From an uncultured Oscillospiraceae bacterium (GTDB lineage: Bacteria; Bacillota; Clostridia; Oscillospirales; Acutalibacteraceae), in contig CABVAD010000036.1 of assembly GCA_902496265.1 (NCBI GenBank), forward strand, positions 1-9,094: a stretch of DNA of 9,094 nucleotides. The letters are read 5' to 3'. The notes under the pieces are model-generated. The model ran no database searches. It worked only from the letters and a program-made list of their open reading frames with translations, and was not told the origin of the DNA. The stretch's first letter is position 1, and each line of letters starts with the position of its first letter. Below, piece by piece: positions 1-6,658 of the stretch. Position numbers and translations under genes: made by a program.

Positions 1-14
1 AAATATCTTTATTT

Positions 15-43
15 TTGGAAATCGGTGTGATATAATCTATAAT
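15..43 (+). promoter_or_regulatory. Sigma-A type promoter for the lipoprotein/two-component operon
   Basis: A -35 element TTGGAA (15-20; 4 of 6 consensus bases) is separated by exactly 17 bases from a perfect -10 TATAAT (38-43). A second perfect TATAAT lies at 31-36 and is preceded by TG at 28-29, so it would be an extended -10 element with no good -35. Transcription would start near position 50 and give a leader of about 60 bases before the ATG at 112. No other equally good promoter precedes the first gene, so this probably drives the operon. The call rests on consensus matching alone. Confidence 0.7.
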
Positions 44-55
44 GTATCTTTATGT

Positions 56-81
56 GTCAGGCCGGCGGGAGTCGGCGTGAC
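56..81 (+). promoter_or_regulatory. Possible leader hairpin near the 5' end of the transcript
   Basis: GTCA (56-59) can pair with TGAC (78-81), and GCCG (61-64) with CGGC (73-76), across one G-G mismatch and an eight-base loop. The structure would sit almost at the 5' end of the predicted transcript. No U-tract follows, so it is not an intrinsic terminator. It could stabilise the mRNA or be chance; no riboswitch family is recognised. Confidence 0.25.
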
Positions 82-111
82 TGATTCTGATCTGTTAAGG
101 GGGGTGGGTTT

Positions 112-1440
112 ATGAAATTTAAGGCGATTTCGGCTTTTCTTGCCTTTGCGCTTGTGTTTTTGCTTTGCGGCTGCGATATTGTCACCTCGGATACCGCGGA
201 GCTGTTAAGTCCGCCCGAGCTTTCGGGCGATATTTCCCCGATTGCCGACGCGATATCTAAAAGCGCGGGCGGCGAATATACCTTAAAATACCCGTCTGAC
301 GGCGATTTCCGCTCGGCAGTCGTTCAAAACGACATTGACGGGGACGGCAGGCTTGAGGCTTTCGCCTTTTACAGTATGAAGGAGAAGGAAAACGGCGCGG
401 ACACCGTTAATATGTATATAAGCGTAATTTGCTTAAACGACGGGAAATGGACCTGCGCGGATAAGCAGAAAATCGTCGCGGGCGGTGTGGAAAGAATTGA
501 TTTCTGCGACCTTGACGGCGACGGAATATCAGAAATTCTGGTTGGCTGGGAAATATACGGCGCGAGCGAAATGCAGCTTGCGGTATACAGCTTCAAGGAT
601 TCGAAGCTTACCCAGCGCACAATGCAGAAATACAGCCGTTTCGTCTGCTGCGATCTTAACGAGGACGGAATAAACGAAATTTTAATCATAAAATTCAGCG
701 CGGCGGAGCAGCTTAATACCGCAGGCGTTTACAGGCTTACCGAAGGCGGCGTGACCGAGCTTTACTCCTGCGAGCTTGATAAAACGGTTCAGTCGGTGGG
801 CGTGCCTGTGGTATCGCACCTTTCGTCGGGCAAGCCTGCCGTTTATATCGACGAGATAAAGGGTGTAGGAGCTATTACCGAGGTTTTATTCGTTGAAAAA
901 AATCAGCTTGTAAACCCGCTGATGAACCCCGAGTCGCGGGAGACCCTCGCCACGCTCCGCTTAGCGGGAATAACCGTTAAGGATATTAACGACGACGGAA
1001 TAATCGAAATACCTGTGCAGGAAAACGTGCCCTCGCTTACAAAATCCGAGCTTAACGAAAAGCTTTACCTTACCAACTGGTGCTCCTATAACGGAGAAAC
1101 CCTTACCAATCAAATGACGGCGATGATAAACAGCAGCGACGGCTATTACTATGTTCTTTCCCAAAAATGGGCGGGTCAAATCGCGGTGTTAAAGGACACG
1201 GATAAAAGACTGCGGGAAATTTACCTTTACAACAGCGAGGACTCCTCGGCGGGCGAGATGCTGGTAAGCTTTATGACGGTGCCGCGCGCCGACCGGGAGA
1301 GCGGGAAATACACCGCGCAGGGCTATGAGAAAATCACGCAGGACGAAATATCGGTATACCTTTGCAAAATAAGCGATACCGCGGCGGCGCAGGGAATAAC
1401 CCTTGAAACAATAAGGAAAAACTTTAAACTGACGGAGTAG
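112..1440 (+). CDS. Secreted lipoprotein with FG-GAP/VCBS-like calcium-loop repeats
   Basis: This is a predicted exported lipoprotein of 442 residues, anchored to the outer face of the membrane. The N-terminus has a lysine, a hydrophobic stretch (about residues 5-18) and the lipobox L-C-G-C with the acylated cysteine at position 21. The mature part carries four DxDxDG-type loops with a glutamate three residues after the glycine: D74-I-D-G-D-G, D133-L-D-G-D-G, D181-L-N-E-D-G and D291-I-N-D-D-G. Such loops bind calcium in FG-GAP/VCBS beta-propeller proteins, and the spacing of roughly 50-60 residues (110 for the last) fits blades rather than paired dockerin repeats. The C-terminal third has no motif I recognise. 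The start is supported by a G-rich Shine-Dalgarno (AAGGGGGG, 97-104). The next gene, a response regulator, follows after nine bases, so the protein may work with the two-component system; that is inference. The ligand is unknown. Confidence 0.8.
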   Translation: MKFKAISAFLAFALVFLLCGCDIVTSDTAELLSPPELSGDISPIADAISKSAGGEYTLKYPSDGDFRSAVVQNDIDGDGRLEAFAFYSMKEKENGADTVNMYISVICLNDGKWTCADKQKIVAGGVERIDFCDLDGDGISEILVGWEIYGASEMQLAVYSFKDSKLTQRTMQKYSRFVCCDLNEDGINEILIIKFSAAEQLNTAGVYRLTEGGVTELYSCELDKTVQSVGVPVVSHLSSGKPAVYIDEIKGVGAITEVLFVEKNQLVNPLMNPESRETLATLRLAGITVKDINDDGIIEIPVQENVPSLTKSELNEKLYLTNWCSYNGETLTNQMTAMINSSDGYYYVLSQKWAGQIAVLKDTDKRLREIYLYNSEDSSAGEMLVSFMTVPRADRESGKYTAQGYEKITQDEISVYLCKISDTAAAQGITLETIRKNFKLTE

Positions 1441-1449
1441 ATTAAAAAG

Positions 1450-2154
1450 ATGAAACGCATAATGATTGTTGAGGACGAGGCGGCAATACGCGAATTTGAG
1501 GCGATTAACCTTAAAAGGGTCGGCTACAGCGTGGTAGAGGCGGGCTCGGGCGAAGAGGCGCTCGATATTTACGACAGCGATACAGAGGGCATAGACATAG
1601 CCCTGCTTGATATTTCAATGCCCGGAATGGACGGCTTTACCCTTTGCAAGGAATTAAGAAAGCGCAGCGCCTCGCTCGGAATAATAATGCTCACCGCGAG
1701 AACGCAAGAGATGGATAAAATCAGCGGCCTTATGATAGGAGCGGACGATTACATAACAAAGCCGTTCAGCCCCACCGAGCTTTTAGCAAGGGTCGATTCG
1801 CTGTATAGGCGGGTGGAAATGCAGACTCCCAAGGCAGAGCCCGCGCCTGCTGACGATATAACCTTGGGTGAGTTTACCCTCAATCTGCGGCGGAGAACAC
1901 TGCTTAAAAACGGCAAAAACATCGAGCTTACGCAGGTTGAATTTCAGATGATAGAGTACTTTTTCAACAATCCCGACGTGGCGCTTGACCGCACCGATAT
2001 ATTAAGCAAGGTTTGGGGAACAAACTATTTCGGCGAGGAAAAGATTGTTGACGTTAACGTAAGACGACTTCGTATGAAGGTGGAGGATGACCCGTCCCAG
2101 CCGCGACATTTAATCACCGTTTGGGGAATGGGCTACAAATGGAACACGCATTAA
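1450..2154 (+). CDS. OmpR/PhoB-family DNA-binding response regulator
   Basis: This is a 234-residue cytoplasmic response regulator. The receiver domain (about residues 1-120) has the acidic pair E8/D9, the phosphoacceptor D54 in a D-I-S-M-P-G-M-D-G context, the switch threonine T82 and the conserved lysine K104 in T-K-P-F. A linker (about 121-136) leads to a C-terminal winged-helix domain (about 137-232) with the family features E-L-T-Q-V-E-F, a D-V-N-V-R-R-L-R recognition-helix region and the closing V-W-G-M-G-Y-K. All phosphotransfer residues are present, so it should be active. The start has only a weak ribosome site; GGAG at 1434-1437 overlaps the end of the lipoprotein gene, which suggests translational coupling. 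The partner kinase lies 41 bases downstream. Resemblance to PhoB, WalR or VanR does not fix the regulon. Confidence 0.95.
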   Translation: MKRIMIVEDEAAIREFEAINLKRVGYSVVEAGSGEEALDIYDSDTEGIDIALLDISMPGMDGFTLCKELRKRSASLGIIMLTARTQEMDKISGLMIGADDYITKPFSPTELLARVDSLYRRVEMQTPKAEPAPADDITLGEFTLNLRRRTLLKNGKNIELTQVEFQMIEYFFNNPDVALDRTDILSKVWGTNYFGEEKIVDVNVRRLRMKVEDDPSQPRHLITVWGMGYKWNTH

Positions 2155-2180
2155 GAGCCTGAAAATCTGATTTTATTAAA

Positions 2181-2188
2181 AGGGAGTG
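2181..2188 (+). promoter_or_regulatory. Ribosome binding site fixing the TTG start of the kinase
   Basis: AGGGAGTG lies seven bases before the TTG at 2196. The GTG inside this site reads into a stop within a few codons, and no in-frame ATG gives an intact first membrane segment. The TTG is therefore the best start. Confidence 0.7.
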
Positions 2189-2195
2189 ATACGCC

Positions 2196-3644
2196 TTGCA
2201 GCTTGAAATTAAATTTAAAAGCATTGCGGTAAGATGGTTTTTTAATATCTTTCTTATTGTGGTATTGGTTGTATGCACGGTGGTTATCGCCCTTTCGGCG
2301 GTTGTAAGCTCCCTTTACACCGAACGGATTAAAACCCTTGCCAATGACCTGACATATGAGTTTAACTCGCTTTCCACAGCGTCGGGAGCTAATTTTAAGG
2401 ACACGGCAGTGGAGCTTGCGGAAAATTTCGACTATAAAACCAAATTAGAGGTTCAGGTTATAGACCGAAACGACAATGTTATAGTGACTACCACGGGCTT
2501 TAACCCGACAGAGCAAAAAATGCCCGACTACGAAAAGGCAAAGAAGAGCGGCGGCACGGCGGCGGCAAAATGCCGCACCGCGGACGGCGAGAGAGTGCTT
2601 GCGGGTACTACCGCACTGTATGATGAGACGGGCAGATATTTAGGCGCGTACAGATGGATTACCTCCCTTAAAAACACTGATAAGATAGTTACGGGTTTGG
2701 TTTTTACCCTTGTTTTCGCGGGATTGCTGGTGCTTGCCTTCTGTGCCTTTTCGGGGCTGTTTTTTATAAGGTCGATAGTAAGCCCCATAAGAGATGTAAG
2801 CAATATTGCAAGAAAGATTGCAATGGGGGATTTCAATTCCCGAATAGAGATCAAGAAAAACGACGAGATAGGCGAGCTTTGCGATACCATTAATTATATG
2901 GCGTCGGAATTAAGTCAGGCGGAAAATCTTAAAAACGATTTTATCTCCTCTGTTTCGCACGAACTTAGGACTCCGCTTACGGCGATAAGAGGCTGGGGCG
3001 AGACGGCGAAAATGTCGCTCGGCACAGACGAGGCGCTGGTTCGCCGCGGGCTTGACGTGGTGCTTTCGGAGGCGGATAGGCTTTCCTCGCTTGTGGAAGA
3101 GCTGCTTGATTTTTCAAGAATGGAAACGGGCAGGCTTTCGGTTGTGTCGCAGGAGCTTAATATTTCGGAGATACTGACCGAATCGGTCGATATGTATATT
3201 GAGCTTGCCCGTCAGCAGGGAATAGAGCTTATTTACACCCGCTCCGCCGAGGATATGACGGTCGCGGGCGACCCGAACCGATTAAAGCAGGTATTCATCA
3301 ACATAATAGATAACGCGGTCAAATACACCGAAAAGGGCGGCCAGGTGCTTGTGGATCAGACCGCGGAGGAGGGGTGCGTCCGAATAACGGTTAAGGACAC
3401 GGGCGTGGGAATACCCGCGCAGGATATAGACCGCGTTAAGGAAAAATTCTACAAGGCAAACAAAACGGTCAGAGGCTCAGGTATCGGTCTTGCGGTCGCG
3501 GACGAGATAATAAAACAGCACAAGGGGCTTTTGTTTATCGAAAGCGACGAGGGCGTGGGAACTACCGTGACAATAGTGCTTCCGCTTTATGAGCCCACAG
3601 AGGAAGCAACCGATATTAAAGAGAAGGACGAAAAGGAGAATTAG
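2196..3644 (+). CDS. Membrane sensor histidine kinase (HAMP, HisKA, HATPase_c)
   Basis: This 482-residue sensor kinase probably phosphorylates the response regulator encoded just upstream. A first membrane segment (about residues 14-40) is followed by an extracytoplasmic domain of about 120 residues (42-163) that may have a PAS-like fold, a second membrane segment (about 164-191) and a HAMP linker (about 192-243). The dimerisation domain holds the phosphorylated H255 in S-H-E-L-R-T-P. The ATPase domain shows the N box (N369 and N373), the G1 box D401-T-G-V-G-I, an F box (E-K-F-Y) and the G2 box G427-S-G-I-G-L. The ATP lid between F and G2 boxes is short but in register. The start is TTG. The C-terminus is a charged K/E-rich tail whose stop abuts the next ATG with no gap. 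The signal sensed is not evident; the lipoprotein two genes upstream is a candidate accessory. Confidence 0.95.
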   Translation: MQLEIKFKSIAVRWFFNIFLIVVLVVCTVVIALSAVVSSLYTERIKTLANDLTYEFNSLSTASGANFKDTAVELAENFDYKTKLEVQVIDRNDNVIVTTTGFNPTEQKMPDYEKAKKSGGTAAAKCRTADGERVLAGTTALYDETGRYLGAYRWITSLKNTDKIVTGLVFTLVFAGLLVLAFCAFSGLFFIRSIVSPIRDVSNIARKIAMGDFNSRIEIKKNDEIGELCDTINYMASELSQAENLKNDFISSVSHELRTPLTAIRGWGETAKMSLGTDEALVRRGLDVVLSEADRLSSLVEELLDFSRMETGRLSVVSQELNISEILTESVDMYIELARQQGIELIYTRSAEDMTVAGDPNRLKQVFINIIDNAVKYTEKGGQVLVDQTAEEGCVRITVKDTGVGIPAQDIDRVKEKFYKANKTVRGSGIGLAVADEIIKQHKGLLFIESDEGVGTTVTIVLPLYEPTEEATDIKEKDEKEN

Positions 3645-4649
3645 ATGGCAAAGTACACATCAATAGGCGGTCAGGCGCTCATAGAGGGCATCATGATGAA
3701 AAGCCCCGAAAAAACCGCGCTTGCGGTCAGAATGCCCGATAAGTCGATAGATATAACCTATTTAAACGGCAAAAGCATACGGGAAAAATATAAAATATTA
3801 AAGCTTCCCATACTGCGCGGAATAGCGGGCTTTATAGAGTCGATGATTCAGGGCTACAAGGCTATGATGCTTTCCGCCGATAAATCGGGCTTTACCGACC
3901 TCGATGAGAAGGAAAAGGAAAAGACCGAGAGCGACAAGAAAAAGGAAAATGCCCTTATGAGCGTTATAATGGTAATAGCCACCGTTTTAGGGGTTGCGCT
4001 GGCGGTCGTGCTGTTTATGCTGTTACCCCGCCTTGCGGTGTCGGGACTGAGGGCGCTTTTTAAGACCCAGTTTTCCCCCGTTGTCCGTTCAAGCATTGAA
4101 CAGCTTTTAAAGCTTATTATATTCGTGATTTATGTCTGGGCGGTATCCTTTATGAAGGATATAAAAAGGGTTTTTATGTATCACGGTGCGGAGCATAAGA
4201 CAATTTTCTGCTACGAAAAGGGACTGCCGCTTAACTGTGAAAATGTGCGTATTCAGCGCCGCTTTCACCCACGGTGCGGCACCTCGTTTATGATACTTAT
4301 GATTCTTGTGAGCATTATATTTTCAACGGTAGTGCAGATTATTTTTCCGAGCGTTTACAATATCTACTGGCTGTGGGTGGCAATTAAAATACTTTTAATT
4401 CCGCTTGTCTGCGGCGCGGGCTTTGAGGTGCTTAAAATCTGCGGAAAATACGATAATTTGGCGACTAAAATCATTTCCGCCCCCGGGCTTTGGTTACAGA
4501 GGATTACGACAAAAGAGCCGGACGATGATATGATTGAAATTGCAATAGCGGCGCTTAAGGCGTGCGAGCCTGCCGTGCCCGACGTTGACCGAAGTGTTGA
4601 CAGGGCGGAAACGCAAGAAAACACCGAAACGGACGAAACAGAAGAATGA
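3645..4649 (+). CDS. yqhQ: YqhQ-like DUF1385 membrane protein
   Basis: This 334-residue protein belongs to the YqhQ/DUF1385 family, which is widespread in Firmicutes; I know of no established function. Recognisable family features are the N-terminal G-G-Q-A-L-I-E-G-I-M-M (residues 8-18), a central Y-H-G-A-E-H-K-T with H180 and H184, H-P-R-C-G-T-S-F with H208 and C211, and the C-terminal P-G-L-W-L-Q-R-I-T-T-(K)-E-P-D-D-D block (about 280-295). Four hydrophobic segments are visible (about 105-130, 152-170, 214-234 and 241-260). The conserved His/Cys set between segments two and three could bind a metal; that is inference. A lysine/glutamate-rich stretch (88-102) precedes the first segment, and the tail is acidic. 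AAGGAG at 3633-3638 supports the start. The stop overlaps the prmC start (ATGA), and the yqhQ-prmC pairing is common in clostridia. Confidence 0.9.
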   Translation: MAKYTSIGGQALIEGIMMKSPEKTALAVRMPDKSIDITYLNGKSIREKYKILKLPILRGIAGFIESMIQGYKAMMLSADKSGFTDLDEKEKEKTESDKKKENALMSVIMVIATVLGVALAVVLFMLLPRLAVSGLRALFKTQFSPVVRSSIEQLLKLIIFVIYVWAVSFMKDIKRVFMYHGAEHKTIFCYEKGLPLNCENVRIQRRFHPRCGTSFMILMILVSIIFSTVVQIIFPSVYNIYWLWVAIKILLIPLVCGAGFEVLKICGKYDNLATKIISAPGLWLQRITTKEPDDDMIEIAIAALKACEPAVPDVDRSVDRAETQENTETDETEE

Positions 4650-5488
4650 ACATATTTGAAGCCTACAACAGTACCAAAAGGGCGCTTGAAAGGGCTGGTA
4701 TTGAAGACTATGTCTTTGAGGCAAAGCAGATTATAAAGCACATAACGGGTCTTTCGAGCTCCGAGATACTGATGAATTATACAAATTCGCTTACCGAATA
4801 TCAAAGCAATAATTTGACCGCGATTATAAAGCAAAGGGAGCTCCGTTACCCCTTGCAGTACATTTTCGGCGAGTGGTCGTTTTACGGGCGCGATTTTTAT
4901 GTAGGACCCGGCGTGCTGGTACCCAGAGCCGACACCGAAACGGTGATTGAGGTTTGTACCGATTTCTTAAAAGGCAAAAAAGAGCCGAAAATCTTAGACC
5001 TTTGCGCGGGGAGCGGCTGTATCGGCATAACACTTGCAAAGGAAAAAGCCGACAGCGATTGCCTTATGATAGAAAAATACCCCGAGGCTATTAGGTACGC
5101 TGAAAAAAATATCGCACGGAACAAAGCGGAAAACGCAAGGGTTGTTGCGGGAGATATTTTTGAGGGAGCAGCGGGAGAAGAAAAATACGACCTTATAGTA
5201 AGCAATCCCCCCTATATTGCCGAAAACGGGACGGAGGAGGTTTCGCCCGAAACTAAGTACGAACCGCAAACAGCGCTTATGGGCGGCGGTGACGGACTCA
5301 AGTTTTACAGGGCGATTACCGAAAATTATAAAGGGTCGCTAAAGCAGAACGGTATGTTCTGCTACGAGGTAGGAATAGGACAGGCGGACAATGTCAAGGA
5401 AATACTAAAGGGCGCGGGCTTTGCCGATATAGGCGCAAAAAAGGATTTAAACGGCATAGAACGCGCGGTTTACGCAACACATAAATAA
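4646..5488 (+). CDS. prmC: Peptide chain release factor N5-glutamine methyltransferase
   Basis: PrmC methylates the glutamine of the GGQ motif in release factors RF1 and RF2, using S-adenosylmethionine, and so improves translation termination. The 280 residues match the usual length. An N-terminal helical release-factor-binding domain (about 1-85) contains the typical R-x-P-L-Q-Y-I-F-G-E segment. The Rossmann-like methyltransferase domain follows, with L-V-P-R-A-D-T-E, the SAM loop L117-D-L-C-A-G-S-G-C and the catalytic N187-P-P-Y that binds the glutamine side chain. The start overlaps the yqhQ stop by four bases and lacks a strong Shine-Dalgarno, which points to translational coupling. In many clostridia prfA (RF1) is next to prmC; here recA follows instead. 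The 3' end of the gene also carries a candidate promoter and inverted repeat for recA. Confidence 0.95.
   Translation: MNIFEAYNSTKRALERAGIEDYVFEAKQIIKHITGLSSSEILMNYTNSLTEYQSNNLTAIIKQRELRYPLQYIFGEWSFYGRDFYVGPGVLVPRADTETVIEVCTDFLKGKKEPKILDLCAGSGCIGITLAKEKADSDCLMIEKYPEAIRYAEKNIARNKAENARVVAGDIFEGAAGEEKYDLIVSNPPYIAENGTEEVSPETKYEPQTALMGGGDGLKFYRAITENYKGSLKQNGMFCYEVGIGQADNVKEILKGAGFADIGAKKDLNGIERAVYATHK
5304..5332 (+). promoter_or_regulatory. Candidate internal promoter for recA within prmC
   Basis: TTTACA (5304-5309; 5 of 6 consensus) is separated by exactly 17 bases from TATAAA (5327-5332; 5 of 6 consensus). Transcription would start near 5339, about 165 bases before the recA ATG. It is the best internal promoter match I found between the upstream operon and recA, and an inverted repeat lies directly downstream. 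Because it is inside conserved coding sequence, it could still be chance. Confidence 0.45.
5343..5363. promoter_or_regulatory. Perfect inverted repeat, candidate LexA-like operator upstream of recA
   Basis: The arms AGCAGAAC (5343-5350) and GTTCTGCT (5356-5363) are perfect reverse complements around the five-base spacer GGTAT. The inner GAAC and GTTC match the half-sites of the Gram-positive LexA box, but that box usually has four bases between them. The repeat starts about four bases after the predicted start of the internal promoter, a position where a bound repressor would block transcription. The DNA encodes K-Q-N-G-M-F-C-Y of PrmC, so codon constraint is the competing explanation. Confidence 0.35.
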
Positions 5489-5503
5489 AACGGAGGGAAT
5501 AAA

Positions 5504-6658
5504 ATGGCACAGAAAACAACAGTTAAAGCTCCTGTAAAGGTAACCGAGGCAGAGGGCAAGGAAAAGGCGCTCAAAACCGCTATGGAGCAGATAGAAAAGC
5601 AGTTCGGCAAGGGCGCGGTTATGAGACTGGGCGAAAATGTCGCAATGAATGTCGAGTCTATACACACAGGCTCGCTGACTTTAGACTTAGCCCTCGGAAT
5701 AGGGGGTATACCGAAGGGCAGAATAATTGAGATTTACGGACCCGAATCCTCGGGTAAAACCACCGTGGCGCTCCATTGCGTTGCCGAGGCGCAAAAGGCG
5801 GGGGGCACCGCCGCGTTTATAGACGTTGAACACGCTTTAGACCCCGTTTACGCTAAAAAGCTTGGGGTAGATATCGACAGTCTGCTTGTTTCCCAGCCCG
5901 ATTCGGGCGAGCAGGCGCTCGAAATTGCCGAGGCGCTTGTGCGCTCGGGCGCTATTGATATCATAGTTATCGACTCGGTAGCCGCCCTTGTAACAAAGGC
6001 GGAAATCGAGGGCGAGATGGGCGACTCCCACGTGGGACAGTTGGCACGCCTTATGTCGCAGGCGTTAAGAAAGCTTACGGGTGCTTTGGCTAAGACCGAC
6101 TGCGCGGCGATATTTATTAACCAGCTCCGTGAAAAAATCGGAGTTATGTACGGCAATCCCGAAACCACCACGGGCGGCAGGGCGCTTAAGTTTTATTCGA
6201 GCGTGCGTATCGATGTACGCAAGGGCGACCAGATTAAGGACGGCGGCGAGGTTATAGGCAACCGTACAAAGGTGAAGATTGTTAAAAATAAGGTAGCTCC
6301 GCCCTTTAAATCGGCAGAGTTCGATATTATGTACGGCGAGGGCATTTCCCACGTCGGCGAGCTTGTGGATGTCGGTGTTGAAACCAACGTGCTTAAAAAA
6401 TCGGGCGCGTGGTTCTATTACGGTGATACAAGGCTCGGTCAGGGGCGCGACAATGTTAAAAAGCTGCTCCTTGACAATCCTGAAATGTGTCAGGAAATAG
6501 AGGATAAGATATACGCCGCAGTAAAGGCGGGCACGGAGGTCACGGGCGTTTCGTCAGAACCGGGCGAAAGTGACAGCGAGCCTGTAATAGAGCCTACCGC
6601 GCCCGAAAATATCAAGCCCCGCAAAAAGGTAGATATTGATATAGCGGTTGACGAATAA
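5504..6658 (+). CDS. recA: Recombinase A
   Basis: RecA forms ATP-dependent filaments on single-stranded DNA, carries out strand exchange and triggers LexA self-cleavage. The 384 residues contain the Walker A motif G79-P-E-S-S-G-K-T-T (K85), the catalytic glutamate in F-I-D-V-E-H-A-L-D-P, Walker B I-I-V-I-D (D157), the L2/ATP-cap region from N206-Q-L-R-E-K-I-G to P-E-T-T-T-G-G, and the RecA signature A227-L-K-F-Y-S-S-V-R. All key residues are intact. Compared with E. coli RecA there are about 13 extra N-terminal residues rich in K, T and V, and a longer C-terminal tail with acidic runs and a basic P-R-K-K patch, a modulatory region in known RecAs. GGAGGG (5492-5497) six bases before the ATG supports the start. 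The gap from prmC is 15 bases. A possible promoter and operator lie inside prmC, so regulation separate from the upstream operon is plausible. Confidence 0.99.
   Translation: MAQKTTVKAPVKVTEAEGKEKALKTAMEQIEKQFGKGAVMRLGENVAMNVESIHTGSLTLDLALGIGGIPKGRIIEIYGPESSGKTTVALHCVAEAQKAGGTAAFIDVEHALDPVYAKKLGVDIDSLLVSQPDSGEQALEIAEALVRSGAIDIIVIDSVAALVTKAEIEGEMGDSHVGQLARLMSQALRKLTGALAKTDCAAIFINQLREKIGVMYGNPETTTGGRALKFYSSVRIDVRKGDQIKDGGEVIGNRTKVKIVKNKVAPPFKSAEFDIMYGEGISHVGELVDVGVETNVLKKSGAWFYYGDTRLGQGRDNVKKLLLDNPEMCQEIEDKIYAAVKAGTEVTGVSSEPGESDSEPVIEPTAPENIKPRKKVDIDIAVDE

Noticed and set aside
112..1440. Reading the DxDxDG loops of the lipoprotein as dockerin modules
   Set aside because: Dockerins have two loops about 20-35 residues apart; here four loops are 48-110 residues apart with beta-rich sequence between them, which fits FG-GAP/VCBS better.
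2155..2195. AAAATC/GATTTT inverted repeat between regulator and kinase genes
   Set aside because: The arms leave almost no loop and are AT-only at the base, so it would not form a stable terminator or attenuator.
2562..2576. GCGGCA-AAA-TGCCGC hairpin in the kinase gene as a terminator
   Set aside because: No U-tract follows, the loop is tight, and it encodes an alanine-rich stretch of an intact kinase.
3965..3970. Perfect TATAAT inside yqhQ as an internal promoter
   Set aside because: The sequence 17 bases upstream is purine-rich and has no -35 resemblance.
4087..4101. Inverted repeat GTTCAA-GCA-TTGAAC inside yqhQ
   Set aside because: It is short, lies deep in coding sequence, no promoter with both elements was seen beside it, and it does not extend beyond six bases per arm.
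4364..4834. 156-codon open frame on the minus strand across the yqhQ-prmC junction
   Set aside because: It lies antisense to two well-supported genes, has no recognisable domain, and similar antisense frames occur opposite most genes here because of codon composition.
5459..5470. GAAC-N4-GGTT just before recA as a LexA box
   Set aside because: The second half-site matches only two of four bases (GTTC expected) and there is no convincing promoter around it.
6478..6495. Inverted repeat TCCTGA/TCAGGA inside recA next to a TTGACA
   Set aside because: The TTGACA at 6471-6476 has no matching -10 at 16-18 bases, and the repeat is short and inside coding sequence.
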